From the NCBI RefSeq assembly GCF_012935715.1, contig NZ_CP052860.1, forward strand, positions 3,782,001 through 3,846,000: a stretch of 64,000 nt of DNA. Reading direction: 5' to 3'. Positions within the stretch are counted from its first letter, which is position 1. Every line of letters begins with the position of its first letter. This document shows, in pieces, positions 19,045-28,900 of this stretch. The notes beneath the pieces are model-generated. The model worked only from the letters and a program-made list of their open reading frames with translations. It did no database searches and had not been told where the DNA came from. The position numbers and the translations under genes are program-made. Origin of the DNA: Pseudomonas sp. ADAK13 (GTDB lineage: Bacteria > Pseudomonadota > Gammaproteobacteria > Pseudomonadales > Pseudomonadaceae).

Positions 19045-19911
19045 ATGTTGCTGCGTCATATCCGCTACCTGTTGGCCGTTGCCGAGCACCGAAATTTCAC
19101 CCGGGCGGCGGAGGCGCTGCATGTGTCGCAGCCGACCTTGTCGCAGCAGATCAGGCAACTGGAAGACACTCTTGGCGCGCCACTGCTGGATCGCTCCGGC
19201 CGGAGCGTCAGCCTGACCGATGCGGGCGAGGCCTATGTGCGTTTTGCGCGCCTGGCCTTGCAGGATCTGCAGGCCGGCACCCGGGCCATGCACGACGTGC
19301 AGGACCTGAGCCGAGGCAGCCTGCGCCTGGCGATGACGCCGACGTTTACCGCGTACTTGATCGGGCCGCTGCTGGCGCGGTTCAACCGTCTGTACCCGGG
19401 GATAACGGTCAGCGTCGAGGAACTGACGCAAGACCGCATGGAGGCGGCGCTCACGGAGGACTTGCTGGATATCGGCATTGGTTTTACCGGCGAGCATTTG
19501 CCGGATATCGAGTGTGAAGGGGTGTTTGTCGAGGCGTTGAGCGTGGTGGTGAGTGCCGGCCATCCGGAGTTGAACCGCCAGCAGTGGCTTCAGCAACCGT
19601 GGGTGCTGCTGAACTCAGGGTTCGCCACGCGCCGCTATATCGATGAGTATTTTCGCAGCCAGGCGGTAAAACCCCTGATCGCCATGGAGGCCAATTCCAT
19701 CAGTGCGATTATTGAAATCGTACGGAGCACTCAGTTGGCGACCATCCTGCCCAGCGCGATTGCCCAGGTGCAGGCGGGCTTGCAGGCGGTGCCGTTAAGC
19801 CCGGCGTTGCCGCAACGCACGGCGGCGCTGCTCAGTCGCAAGGGAGGCTATCGCAGCGCGGCGTGCCGGGCGTTTGTCGAACTGGTCAGGGCGCAGCCAG
19901 CCACTGGTTGA
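19045..19911 (+). CDS. cynR: LysR-family cyanate regulator
   Basis: The 288-residue product begins [20 protein letters not shown] and follows E. coli CynR closely. Matching stretches include [37 protein letters not shown] and [18 protein letters not shown]. CynR activates the cyanate operon when cyanate is present. Divergent placement from cynT confirms the call. ATG 19045 matches the start of characterised members; an upstream in-frame ATG at 19021 lies inside the operator candidate. The last 26 bases overlap the convergent PheC-like gene. Confidence 0.93.
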   Translation: MLLRHIRYLLAVAEHRNFTRAAEALHVSQPTLSQQIRQLEDTLGAPLLDRSGRSVSLTDAGEAYVRFARLALQDLQAGTRAMHDVQDLSRGSLRLAMTPTFTAYLIGPLLARFNRLYPGITVSVEELTQDRMEAALTEDLLDIGIGFTGEHLPDIECEGVFVEALSVVVSAGHPELNRQQWLQQPWVLLNSGFATRRYIDEYFRSQAVKPLIAMEANSISAIIEIVRSTQLATILPSAIAQVQAGLQAVPLSPALPQRTAALLSRKGGYRSAACRAFVELVRAQPATG

Positions 19912-20662
19912 TGATGCCGTCATACACGCCGGTCACCGTACTCAGGTGCAGCCACTGGTCCACGTAGCTCTTCCACGCCACATCATCCCGAGGCAGCAGG
20001 AACGCCTTCTCGCTGTACTGCATGTAGCGCTCGGGGTTTACCGCACACAGCCCCGGCTTGAGCTTTTGCTGATACCGGGCCTCGCTGGCGTCGGTGATCA
20101 TCACGTCGGCCTTGTTGGCCAACAGCTCTTCAAAAATCGTCACGTTGTCCGGGAACAGTGTCAGTTGCGCCTTGCCCAGATGTGCCCGCGCAAACACTTC
20201 ATTGGTACCGCCTGAAGGCTCGATCACCCGCACCTGCGGCTGGTTGATTTGCTCCACGGTCTGATAGCGCTGCACATCGGCACAACGCACCAGCGGGATC
20301 TTGCCGTCGACGCCCAGGGGCTGGCTGAAAAATGCCTTCTTCTGCCGCTCCAGCGACACCGAAATACCGCCGAGGGCAATATCACAGCGCTGGGCCAGGA
20401 AGTCCGGCATCAGGGTTTTCCAGGTGGTGGGCACCCATTTCACCTGCACGCCAAGGCTTTTGGCCAGCGACTGGGCCATGGCGATGTCGATGCCTTCGTA
20501 GCTGCCGTCCGGGCGCAAATAGCTGTAGGGCTTGTAGTCACCGGTGGTGCAGACGGTCATTTCACCGCGCTGGAGCACTTCATCCAGGCGCGATGCGGGG
20601 CTGTCGGCCAAGGCCTGGGCGGACAGGCCGGCCAGCAGGGAAAGGGTCAGCAAAGCTTTCAT
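19886..20662 (-). CDS. Periplasmic solute-binding-fold protein, PheC (cyclohexadienyl dehydratase)-like
   Basis: The 258-residue product has a signal peptide (MKALLTLSLLAGLSAQALA) and a family-3 solute-binding fold. It shares specific stretches with periplasmic cyclohexadienyl dehydratase PheC: TTGDYKPYSY, IALGGISVSLERQKKAFFS, GGTNEVFAR, DNVTIFEELL, TDASEARYQ and YVDQWLHLS. The Glu in the D-A-x-E-A-R motif, catalytic in PheC, is kept. It could dehydrate arogenate/prephenate in the periplasm or be a plain amino-acid-binding protein of the same lineage. No ABC permease gene is adjacent, which favours the enzyme or an orphan sensor. Confidence 0.8.
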   Translation of the reverse strand: MKALLTLSLLAGLSAQALADSPASRLDEVLQRGEMTVCTTGDYKPYSYLRPDGSYEGIDIAMAQSLAKSLGVQVKWVPTTWKTLMPDFLAQRCDIALGGISVSLERQKKAFFSQPLGVDGKIPLVRCADVQRYQTVEQINQPQVRVIEPSGGTNEVFARAHLGKAQLTLFPDNVTIFEELLANKADVMITDASEARYQQKLKPGLCAVNPERYMQYSEKAFLLPRDDVAWKSYVDQWLHLSTVTGVYDGIINQWLAAP

Positions 20663-21049
20663 GCGGTCGGGTCCTTGGGCATGAGCAGGGCCGCCATTAT
20701 TTGCAAATGTTTAGCCACGGCACAACCAAACTCCGTCAAGACTGGATTTAACGGCTTAACCTCGCGTGTGAGGCTGTTCGGCATCTCTTTACTGTGACTC
20801 CCGCATGGACGGTTCCCCCGACACACACCCTGAGACATCGCCAGGCGCCACCGCGTCCAGTCGTCCGGACCGTCGTCGAATCACCGCTGATGCACTCCCT
20901 TCCGAACTCGCCTTCTGGGCACTCTGGCACTGCCGCCACGCGCGCCCACCGGACACCTTTCTCACCCGTTGATTTGCCCAACCGGATGCCCCGCGCATCT
21001 GCCCGGCAGCGCCTGCGCGCCTGCCTGACGCGAACGTATGAGAATGCCC
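20663..21049. other. Intergenic region without a convincing gene
   Basis: This 387-base stretch separates the divergent PheC-like and glutamine-synthetase-like genes. It contains several short open frames; the clearest is 55 codons at 20805-20972 on the plus strand, but it has no ribosome-binding site and an odd, arginine/proline-rich composition. I see no strong palindrome. It presumably carries the promoters of both flanking genes. Confidence 0.4.
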
Positions 21050-22423
21050 ATGAGCACGCCCTTTGCCACCCTGCACGAAGCCCAATCCTTTCTGGACCAG
21101 AACCCGGATATCGAGATGTTCGAGCTGTTCATCCTCGACAACAACGGAGTGCCCCGGGGCAAGCTGCTGCACCGCGATGAGTTGCTGGCGGTCTATGAAA
21201 GTGGCCGGCCGCTGCCGAGTACGATCCTGGGCCTGACCATCAATGGCGACGATGTGGATAACTCCGGGCTGGTCTGGGAAGTGGGCGATATCGACTGCCG
21301 CGCCTACCCGGTCAGCGGCAGTTTGCAGCGCATGCCGTGGCGCCTGATCCCGACGGCGGCGGTGCAAGTCAGCATGCACCCCACCGAAGGCATGCCCGCC
21401 ACCGTGGCCGACCCGCGGCACTTGCTGGCCAAGGTGATCGACGACCTCAAGGCCGACGGCTATTACCCGGTGATGGCGGCGGAGCTGGAGTTTTATTTGC
21501 TCGACCAGAAGCCCGACAGCAACGGCCGCCCGCAACCGGCACGGGATGTCGATGGGGGGCGCCCACGCTCGACCCAGGTCTACGGCCTGCGGGAACTGGA
21601 GCAGATCGAACCGTTCCTTGCCGACCTCTACAGCGCCTGCAAACTCCAGGGCATTCCGGCGCGCACGGCGATTTCCGAATACGCCCCGGGCCAGGTGGAA
21701 ATCACCCTGGAGCACCGCAGCGACGCCCTGCAAGCCATGGACGAAGCGGTACGTTACAAGCGCCTGGTCAAGGGCGTGGCCCACAAGCACGGGATGACCG
21801 CGTGTTTCATGGCCAAGCCTTTCGACGACCTGGCCGGCACCGGCATGCACATGCACGTCAGCCTCGCAGACCGCGACGGCAATAACCTGTTTGCCAGCGA
21901 AGCACCCGACGGCACGCCGCTGTTGCGCCAGGCGGTGGGCGGCATGCTCAGCACCTTGCTCGACTCGTTGCTGATGTTCTGCCCGAATGCCAACTCTTAC
22001 CGCCGCTTCCAGACCAACAGCTACGCGCCGCTGGCCGCTACCTGGGGCGTGGACAACCGCACGGTGACCCTGCGCGTACCCGGCGGGCCGGCGTTTTCCC
22101 GGCATATCGAACACCGAATCTGCGGCGCCGACGCCAACCCTTACCTTGCGGCGGCGGCGATCCTGGCGGGTATTCACCGAGGCATCCGCGAACAGCGCGA
22201 TCCCGGCGCGCCGGTGGAGGGCAACGGTTACGCTCAGGCCAAGGAATTACTGCCCACCGATTGGCTGACCACCTTGCGCGCCCTCGAAGGCTCGTCCTGG
22301 GCCCGGGAAGCCTTTGGTGGTGAATTCCTCGGTGTGTACCTGGCGGTCAAACGGGCCGAGTATCGCCAGTTCATGGGCGAAGTGGGGGAGCAGGACTGGC
22401 GCTGGTATTTGCACCCGGCCTGA
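21050..22423 (+). CDS. Glutamine-synthetase family ligase, gamma-glutamylpolyamine synthetase-like (PuuA/SpuI group)
   Basis: The 457-residue product has the glutamine synthetase beta-grasp and catalytic domains. Metal/ATP motifs include MAAELEFYLLD (first Glu ligand), EYAPGQVEITLEH, GTGMHMHVSL (His ligand) and NRTVTLRVPGG. In Pseudomonas, proteins of this length and pattern ligate glutamate to putrescine or other amines for catabolism rather than assimilating ammonia. The start is uncertain among 21038, 21044 and 21050; I use the last. No other polyamine gene is adjacent, so the exact amine is unknown. Housekeeping GlnA is longer and carries a different adenylylation region. Confidence 0.85.
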   Translation: MSTPFATLHEAQSFLDQNPDIEMFELFILDNNGVPRGKLLHRDELLAVYESGRPLPSTILGLTINGDDVDNSGLVWEVGDIDCRAYPVSGSLQRMPWRLIPTAAVQVSMHPTEGMPATVADPRHLLAKVIDDLKADGYYPVMAAELEFYLLDQKPDSNGRPQPARDVDGGRPRSTQVYGLRELEQIEPFLADLYSACKLQGIPARTAISEYAPGQVEITLEHRSDALQAMDEAVRYKRLVKGVAHKHGMTACFMAKPFDDLAGTGMHMHVSLADRDGNNLFASEAPDGTPLLRQAVGGMLSTLLDSLLMFCPNANSYRRFQTNSYAPLAATWGVDNRTVTLRVPGGPAFSRHIEHRICGADANPYLAAAAILAGIHRGIREQRDPGAPVEGNGYAQAKELLPTDWLTTLRALEGSSWAREAFGGEFLGVYLAVKRAEYRQFMGEVGEQDWRWYLHPA

Positions 22424-22567
22424 AGATGAAGCCTTGATCACAGACAGTTAACAGACAGGCTGGGCGCCGGATACTGGCCCTGCATGCGCGGTAAACAATC
22501 CTTCGACCTTTTTTTCACGAGACGGTGGTTAAGCTGCGAATGTCTGATCCATTAACTGAGTCGTGTG

Positions 22568-23218
22568 ATGCCGTCGCAACTGCCGTCTTCCATCGAGATT
22601 GAATTTGCCGAACGTGCAGGCCAGGAGCATGCCCGGGTCTGCGCTGACACGCGCCCGCCCAAGTTGCTGCGGCGCCTGGCGCTGTGGCGCGATGAACGAC
22701 TGGTACGCCGGGCGCTGAAAATCGCCGGCGAACCGGGGCTGATCCTCGACCTGGCCTGCGGCTCGGGGCGCTTCTGGCCGGTGCTGGCCGAGCACAGCAA
22801 CCGGGTGATCCTCGCGTCGGACAACTCCCAGGACATGCTCGACCACGCCCGTACCCACCATGCGCCGAACTTGCTCAAGCGGATCAAGACCTTCCAGGGC
22901 TCGGCCTTTTCCATCGGCCTGTCGGCCAACGCGGTGGACTGCATTTTCTGCCTGGAGTTGTTTCGCCATGTGCCGACGGCAGAAGGGCGCCTGGCCCTGC
23001 TCGGTGAATTTCACCGGGTGAGCCGCGACACGGTGATTGTCTCGGTCAACAGCGACAGCGGTTACCGGGCGATGCAGCCCGCCCTGTCGGCGGTTGCCAG
23101 CCACCGGACGCAGGTGGAAGCGGAGTTTCGCCAGGACGGTTTCAAGGTCCTCAACCAACAGGAATTCATGCCCGGCTCGGCCATGTGGCGGGTTTACGTC
23201 CTGCGTAAGAGAGGATAA
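22568..23218 (+). CDS. Class I SAM-dependent methyltransferase
   Basis: The 216-residue product has the methyltransferase motif I LILDLACGSGRFWPVLAEH at about residues 60-78, an acidic residue after strand 2 (ILASDNS), and a motif-IV-like segment DCIFCLELFRHVP. The N terminus (about 40 residues) is predicted helical and basic. Neither nucleic acid- nor protein-binding domains are visible. A GTG immediately precedes the ATG; I use the ATG. It sits upstream of rnd on the same strand, a conserved order in Pseudomonas as I recall it. Substrate unknown. Confidence 0.83.
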   Translation: MPSQLPSSIEIEFAERAGQEHARVCADTRPPKLLRRLALWRDERLVRRALKIAGEPGLILDLACGSGRFWPVLAEHSNRVILASDNSQDMLDHARTHHAPNLLKRIKTFQGSAFSIGLSANAVDCIFCLELFRHVPTAEGRLALLGEFHRVSRDTVIVSVNSDSGYRAMQPALSAVASHRTQVEAEFRQDGFKVLNQQEFMPGSAMWRVYVLRKRG

Positions 23219-23340
23219 GTCCCGCCTGTCGGACTATTCTTCAGATCCTATAGGAGTTTTCATGGCGGATGCTGTGCTGCGAATGCTCGCAACTCCCTTT
23301 CGCGATATATACTGCGCGCCATTCTTCAAGGGAGAGCCGT

Positions 23341-24474
23341 GTGGCCATCGATATTCACTGGATCTGCGACAACGATAGCCTCGGCCAGCACTGCGCCGAA
23401 TGGCAGCAGTTGCCATTCGTCGCCCTCGACACCGAATTCATGCGGGTCGACACCTTTTATCCCATTGCCGGGCTGATCCAGATTGGTGATGGCGTTCGCG
23501 CTTACCTGATCGATCCCCTGACCATCGACAACTGGCAACCCTTGGCCGCCTTGCTGGAAAACCCGGCGGTGATCAAGGTGGTGCACGCCTGCAGCGAAGA
23601 CCTGGAAGTGTTGCTGCGCCTGACCGGCAGCCTGCCGGTGCCACTGTTCGACACCCAACTGGCGGCTGCGTACCTGAACCTCGGTTTCTCCATGGGCTAT
23701 TCGCGGTTGGTGCAAGCCGTCCTCGATATCGAGTTGCCCAAGGGCGAGACCCGCTCGGACTGGCTGCAGCGGCCATTGTCCGAGACGCAAATCAGCTACG
23801 CGGCCGAAGACGCGGTGCATTTGGCGGAAGTCTACACACGCCTGCGCCCGAAACTTTCCGACGACAAGTACGCCTGGGTCCTGGAAGACGGCGCCGAGCT
23901 GGTGGCCAACCTGCGCCGCGAAGTCGACCCGTACGAGGTCTACCGCGACGCCAAGCTGGCCTGGAAACTGTCCCGAGCCCAGCTCGCCGTATTGCGCGAA
24001 CTGTGCGCCTGGCGCGAGCAGCAAGCCCGTGCCCGTGACCTGCCGCGCAACCGGATCATTCGTGAACACTCGTTATGGCCCCTGGCCAAATCCCAGCCGG
24101 ATAACCTCGCCGCGCTGGGCAAGATCGAAGACATGCACCCGCGCACCGTGCGCCAGGACGGCGAGTTCCTGCTGGGCCTGATCAAGCGTGCCGGCAGCGT
24201 CCCGATGGACCAATGGCCGCCGGCGGTTGCCGAGCCGTTGCCGGTGGACGCCGCCACGCTGATCAAGCAACTGCGCGCCCTGGGCCAGGCCGAGGCTGAA
24301 CGCCTGGACATGGCGCCGGAACTGATGCTGCGCAAGAAAACCCTCGAAGCCCTGGTCAAGAGCGGCTACCCCGAGGGGCCTTACCAATTGCCAGATTCGC
24401 TGCGTGGCTGGCGCCGCGAATTGATGGGCCAGGCGCTGCTGGACAGCCTGGCCACTGCCGGAGAACAGCCTTGA
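23341..24474 (+). CDS. rnd: Ribonuclease D
   Basis: RNase D is a 3'-5' exoribonuclease that trims tRNA and other small RNA 3' ends. The 377-residue product has the DEDD exonuclease residues: ALDTEFMRV (Asp, Glu), [10 protein letters not shown] (Asp) and [13 protein letters not shown] (Tyr, Asp). An HRDC helical domain follows ([19 protein letters not shown], about residue 215). The GTG at 23341 follows a strong AAGGGAGAG ribosome-binding site and gives the expected length. The stop overlaps the ycgL start (TTGA). Confidence 0.95.
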   Translation: MAIDIHWICDNDSLGQHCAEWQQLPFVALDTEFMRVDTFYPIAGLIQIGDGVRAYLIDPLTIDNWQPLAALLENPAVIKVVHACSEDLEVLLRLTGSLPVPLFDTQLAAAYLNLGFSMGYSRLVQAVLDIELPKGETRSDWLQRPLSETQISYAAEDAVHLAEVYTRLRPKLSDDKYAWVLEDGAELVANLRREVDPYEVYRDAKLAWKLSRAQLAVLRELCAWREQQARARDLPRNRIIREHSLWPLAKSQPDNLAALGKIEDMHPRTVRQDGEFLLGLIKRAGSVPMDQWPPAVAEPLPVDAATLIKQLRALGQAEAERLDMAPELMLRKKTLEALVKSGYPEGPYQLPDSLRGWRRELMGQALLDSLATAGEQP

Positions 24475-24764
24475 AACGTATTTGCTCCATCTACCGCAGC
24501 CTCAAACGAAACGAGATGTACCTCTACGTGCTGAAAAGCGATGCACTGGAGCGCGTGCCGGAAAGTCTGCTGGCCGCCTTCGGCAAGCCGCACCACGCCT
24601 TTGACCTGGTGCTGAGCCCGGAGCGCAAGCTGTCCCGCGAGGACATCGCCGTGGTCCTGGAAAACCTCGAAAAGCAGGGCTACCACCTGCAAATGCCGCC
24701 GGCCGAGGACGAGTACATCGAACACTTGCCCGAAGAGCTGCTGCGACGTAATGACCCGATGTGA
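24471..24764 (+). CDS. ycgL: YcgL-domain protein
   Basis: The 97-residue product is the YcgL family (UPF0745), recognised from [20 protein letters not shown] at the start and the central LLAAFGKP segment. The fold is small alpha/beta; no activity is established. The start codon is a TTG that overlaps the rnd stop by four bases, so it is probably translationally coupled to RNase D. The rnd-ycgL pairing is a recurring arrangement in pseudomonads and suggests a link to RNA metabolism. Confidence 0.9.
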   Translation: MKRICSIYRSLKRNEMYLYVLKSDALERVPESLLAAFGKPHHAFDLVLSPERKLSREDIAVVLENLEKQGYHLQMPPAEDEYIEHLPEELLRRNDPM

Positions 24765-24771
24765 TCGGTCA

Positions 24772-24789
24772 GTGCCCCGTCCGGGGCAC
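24772..24789 (+). terminator. Short GC hairpin after ycgL
   Basis: An eight-base perfect inverted repeat (gtgccccg / cggggcac) with a tiny loop lies just after the ycgL stop. There is no T run behind it, so it may be a weak or Rho-assisted terminator. Confidence 0.4.
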
Positions 24790-24881
24790 ATTCATCAATG
24801 GAATTCAATTTTTGGCGGTGGCAGCAACGGACAGTGAACTGGACCGGCGGCCGCCTGCAGTGTTTTTGAAAGGTTTGAACC

Positions 24882-25814
24882 ATGCGCGTTCTGATTGCTG
24901 AACACGATCACCCGCTGTACGCCCGGCTGCTGCGCGAAGCGGCGCCGGACCTTGAGGTCATGACCAGCGGCGATTCCGCTGAACTGTCGCGCCTGGCGGC
25001 GGATTGCCCGGTGTGGCTGGGCCAGCCGGACCTTTTGGCGACCTTGCTGCGCCAGGGCCATCAGCCTCAATGGTTGCAATCGACCTGGGCGGGCATCACC
25101 CCACTGTTGGCTGAAGGCCTGCCGCGGGATTACCGCCTGACCCGCGCCGTGGGCATTTTTGGCCAGGTGATGGCCGAATACGTGCTCACCTACATGCTCG
25201 GCCACGAGCGTGAAGTGCTGGCGCGGCTGGTCAGCCAGGTCGAGCGCAAATGGGACAACCGCATGGGCCAGAGCCTGGCGGGGCGCAAGGTGCTGATCGT
25301 CGGCACCGGCGATATCGGCCGCAGCGTTGCGCAGTTCCTGTTGCCGTTTGGCGTGGAGTTGTACGGCATCGCCAGCGAAGCCCGTGAGCAGGCGCCGTTT
25401 ATCGAAGTCGCCGCGCTTGAAGAGCTGCCACGGCTGGTGGGCGAGGTGGACTACGTGGTCAACCTGCTGCCCAACACCCCGAACACCCATGATTTGTACG
25501 ATGCCGCGCTGTTCAAGCAGTTCAAGCCGACCGGGTTGTTTATCAACGTCGGGCGCGGTGTGGCGGTCGTCGATGCGGACCTGGTGGAGGCCTTGAAGGA
25601 AGGGCATCTGGCGGGCGCGGTGATCGACGTGTGCCGTCAGGAGCCATTGCCACAGCGTCATCCGTTCTGGACCGCCTGGGGCTTGCTGCTGACCGGGCAC
25701 AGTTCTGCGCCGACCTCACCGGGGATGATGGTGCAGTTGTTTGTCGAGAATTTGCGGGCGTATCAGGCGCAGGAAGCACTGCGCGGGGAAGTGAGTTTCG
25801 AGCGCGGATACTGA
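24882..25814 (+). CDS. D-2-hydroxyacid dehydrogenase (glyoxylate/hydroxypyruvate reductase-like)
   Basis: The 310-residue product has the NAD(P)-binding motif VLIVGTGDIGRSVAQFL at about residues 133-149. The catalytic residues of the 2-hydroxyacid dehydrogenase family are visible: Arg in INVGRGVAVVD, Glu in DVCRQEPLPQRHPFW, and His in LLLTGHSSAPT. It reduces 2-oxo acids with NAD(P)H. The substrate is not clear; the GhrA-like subgroup is favoured by length and the P-FW segment. It has its own leader after ycgL and is followed by a long palindrome and then the large orphan gene. Confidence 0.88.
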   Translation: MRVLIAEHDHPLYARLLREAAPDLEVMTSGDSAELSRLAADCPVWLGQPDLLATLLRQGHQPQWLQSTWAGITPLLAEGLPRDYRLTRAVGIFGQVMAEYVLTYMLGHEREVLARLVSQVERKWDNRMGQSLAGRKVLIVGTGDIGRSVAQFLLPFGVELYGIASEAREQAPFIEVAALEELPRLVGEVDYVVNLLPNTPNTHDLYDAALFKQFKPTGLFINVGRGVAVVDADLVEALKEGHLAGAVIDVCRQEPLPQRHPFWTAWGLLLTGHSSAPTSPGMMVQLFVENLRAYQAQEALRGEVSFERGY

Positions 25815-25823
25815 AAACACTGG

Positions 25824-25866
25824 CCTTGCCGAGCGGCTCCGGATTCTCCGTAGCCGCTCGGCAAGG
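25824..25866. repeat. 15-bp perfect palindrome after the dehydrogenase gene
   Basis: Perfect 15-base arms (25824-25838, ccttgccgagcggct, and 25852-25866) flank a 13-base loop. It sits between the hydroxyacid dehydrogenase stop and the orphan effector-like gene. There is no T run, so it is more like an extragenic palindrome than a simple terminator. The core differs from the gtgggagctgg REP elements in the window. Confidence 0.7.
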
Positions 25867-25967
25867 CGTGATGGCACGTCCTGACAAATCTCTGTAAACA
25901 CTCCTTCAGTTTTACCTTCGCAATCCCTATGTGACGCTCGGGCCATTCTTCAAGTGGAACTTGCCCG

Positions 25968-28900
25968 ATGTTGAATCTTCAGACTTCCCCTGCACCTGCC
26001 CGTGTTATCCCGTTACAGCCCACGGCCTTGGCCGATCAGGCCATCGCGTCGAGCCCGACAGTTGGCGACACCCATCCTGCGGTCCCCCGAAAAGACGGAC
26101 TCAAGGCGGCATTGGGCGACAGACGGAACTTGCAGGTACTGGCGCAAAAGCTCAACGAAATAGCGACGCACCTGGGCATAAACGCCACGCCTCACGCGGT
26201 GCTGGCCGCGCTGGAAGCGACGCCGATGGAGGTGCATCCTGACTCATCCCACCCGCTGGAGGCGGGTGATACGGCGACCCTGGCGACTGTCCTCAAGCGT
26301 ATTGGCCTGGGTTTGCCCACCAACCACTTTCAACTCACCGGCCATGCCCGTGCACTGAGTGACAAGGCCCTGGAACATCCTCTCGGGAATTTTGGCGGTG
26401 GTTTATCCTGGCCCGTGCCCATGACGGTCAGTGATCAGCGTCTCGCGCGTGCTGCAGCCATCCGCCACGGCAGCGAGCACCCGAACCCGCCACACGTCGG
26501 CGTGAGCCTTGGGATACTGGAGTATTTGAACACCCATCAACCGGCACTCGATGACGCGGCCAGGACGCTGGAAGCCATCGTCAATTCCGAGCGTGGGCAG
26601 GCGTTGGGGCAAGTGATTCAGACTCAACTGAATGGCATTGCCACCGGTACCAGCGTGAACGAATACACCCTGGCCGCCATCAACCTCATGCTGGATCCTG
26701 AGTCTATTGCCCGGCCCCTGCGCAACCGGGTTGCGGGCTTTAACCTGGCCCACCCGGACCACTGGGGAAAGCCGGCGGCAGCGGTGCTTGAGGGGTTGAG
26801 GGAGCACCTGAGCGTCAACGGCAAGACCAGCCCGGACATGGCCCGGGCCGGCGCTCACCTGTTGCTGGCCAGGAAGGCCCCGGAGTTTCTGATCAAGGGC
26901 ATTCCCGACAACGTGACTTATGGCAGCGCCGCCTGGGTCAGCCTGGCCATTGCAGCGGCGACCATCGAAGCCCAGGCGCCGGGGAAGGTGGCGAACATGA
27001 CGTTTACCCAGGTCATGTCGGCGGCTGAAAGTGCCGGCCTGGTTGATCGGGCCGTGACCGAACAGGCGCAGAGGACGGCGCTGATTGACTGGGGTGTGGT
27101 CAACGGGATTGTCCCGGTAAACGTCGATGACGGTTACAGCCCTGGCGAAATGGAGCGGGTCAGGACTGCGTTCAATCAGCAACAGCAGGAGAGGATCGTC
27201 GCCTCGGGGTTATTGGAAGCCGAAATCCCGAGCCGCAAGGAAATAGCGCTGGCCAAGCTCAAGCAGCGGTTTGGCGAGCAGGTGTTTTTTGAGGAGAAGC
27301 TGCTGAGGGTCGACGACTCGCGCCAGCCGGGCATCGAGCCGCTTTACAATCCCAATCGGGCGCCCGTCGGCCTGTACTCGATGTTGGATATCGCCATGAT
27401 GGAGTTGAATGGCTACCGGTGGAAAACCACCGACCGGCGCATCCCCATCAGCGCGATAAACGCCCCGCTCAAACTGGAGGTCAACAAGGCCTTTGATCAG
27501 CAGTTCAGCCAGGCAATCGAGTCGCGCAAGCAGGGGATTGGCACCGTCATCAAGCACATGGTCGCCAGACTTCCATTGGCCGACAGGCAAAACCTTGAAC
27601 AGGCCTCGCTTGAGTTCTTTCAAACCAAGACCTACGCCCTGGGGACCGACTTTACATCCAGGACACTCCATCACACCGATGAAAGTCTTTTGGTGAAGGC
27701 CACAGGGGTTGTTTATAAGATCGACCTGAAAAATGCTGAAGTGACTATTGTGCCTGCCTCTGTGTTAACTGAGCAGCTACCGCGCGACGCCAATAAAATC
27801 TACACGGTTGAAAAGTTTGCCCCGACGGGAACCGGTACTTCTGACCTGGGCCAAAAACAGCCTCAGGGTTTACTGCCACCCTCGAGTTTCACTACCGCTC
27901 GCACCCAGTCCATCGCCGATGTATTCGTCGAACACCTTGATATCGATAATCAGAACGTGGTGAAGCAGGCCAAGGGAGCTACGCCCCTGGACCGGCAAAT
28001 GGAGCAGGAGTGGACGGTCACGAACTTCTTCCTGGACCTGATTCCGCTACGCTCAGCCGTTGTCAACTTTCAGAACGGTAACTACGTTGATGGTGCGATG
28101 GATCTGGCCATGGACGCCTTCGGTTTCCTCACTGCCGGGATCGGGGTTGCCGGGAAGGTGGCGAAGGCCGGAACTCGGGTTGCCAGCACGGGTGTCAAGG
28201 CGATGAAGGTGACAAAAATCATCGGTACTACCCTTATCCGTGAATTCAATCCGCTCAATGGCCTGGACGACCTGGTACTGGGAGGCACCCGGCTGATACG
28301 CCGGGGCGGTGCAGACGCGGTAGCGAGTGAAGTGCTGAGCAACCGCTTACTGAGTGAGTTCAAAGTCCCGGAATCAACCATTGCCGGTCTCTCACGCAAC
28401 AGTCAGGGGCTCTACGTCGCAGCCGATGGTCACTTGTCGCACATACGCCACACCGACAGTACCGGCCAAACTGCCGTCTATGAGGTGCGGGAAGCGACCC
28501 GAACCGCCGAGGGTGTCGTCCAGGCACGGATTTATCACAACAATCGGCAAACGCCACTCCTGGTCCAGCATATCCAGGGTGATCAATGGCAGCGATTGGG
28601 CGCCAGGGGCGGTAGCCCGCTGTCGGTTGCGTCGGACCTGGGGCCTGAAATTGGCCGGGGCGGTGAAGGGGTGGTCTACGAAAGCCTGGATGGCAAAAGC
28701 GTTTATAAAGACTTCAACACTAAAAATGCTACGCGTATTCCGGATTATGTAACCCAGGAAACAGACTGCCTGAATACCTATTACGGAGCTGGTTTTGCCA
28801 AGGCGGTCGTTGAGAACGGTCGGGCTTACATCAAGATGGGTAAGCTGGATGGGGTCAACCTTGCTGCAGTCGAGCGGCGTAGCCTGCCTCCGGAAGCCAG

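Noticed and set aside
20805..20972. 55-codon plus-strand frame between the PheC-like and glutamine-synthetase-like genes
   Set aside because: No ribosome-binding site and an arginine/proline-rich product without any recognisable pattern; kept only as a note in the intergenic entry.
25815..25967. Search for a type III hrp-box promoter in front of the effector-like gene
   Set aside because: I found a GGAAC but no CCAC-type second half at the required 15-16 base spacing, so I do not claim Hrp control.
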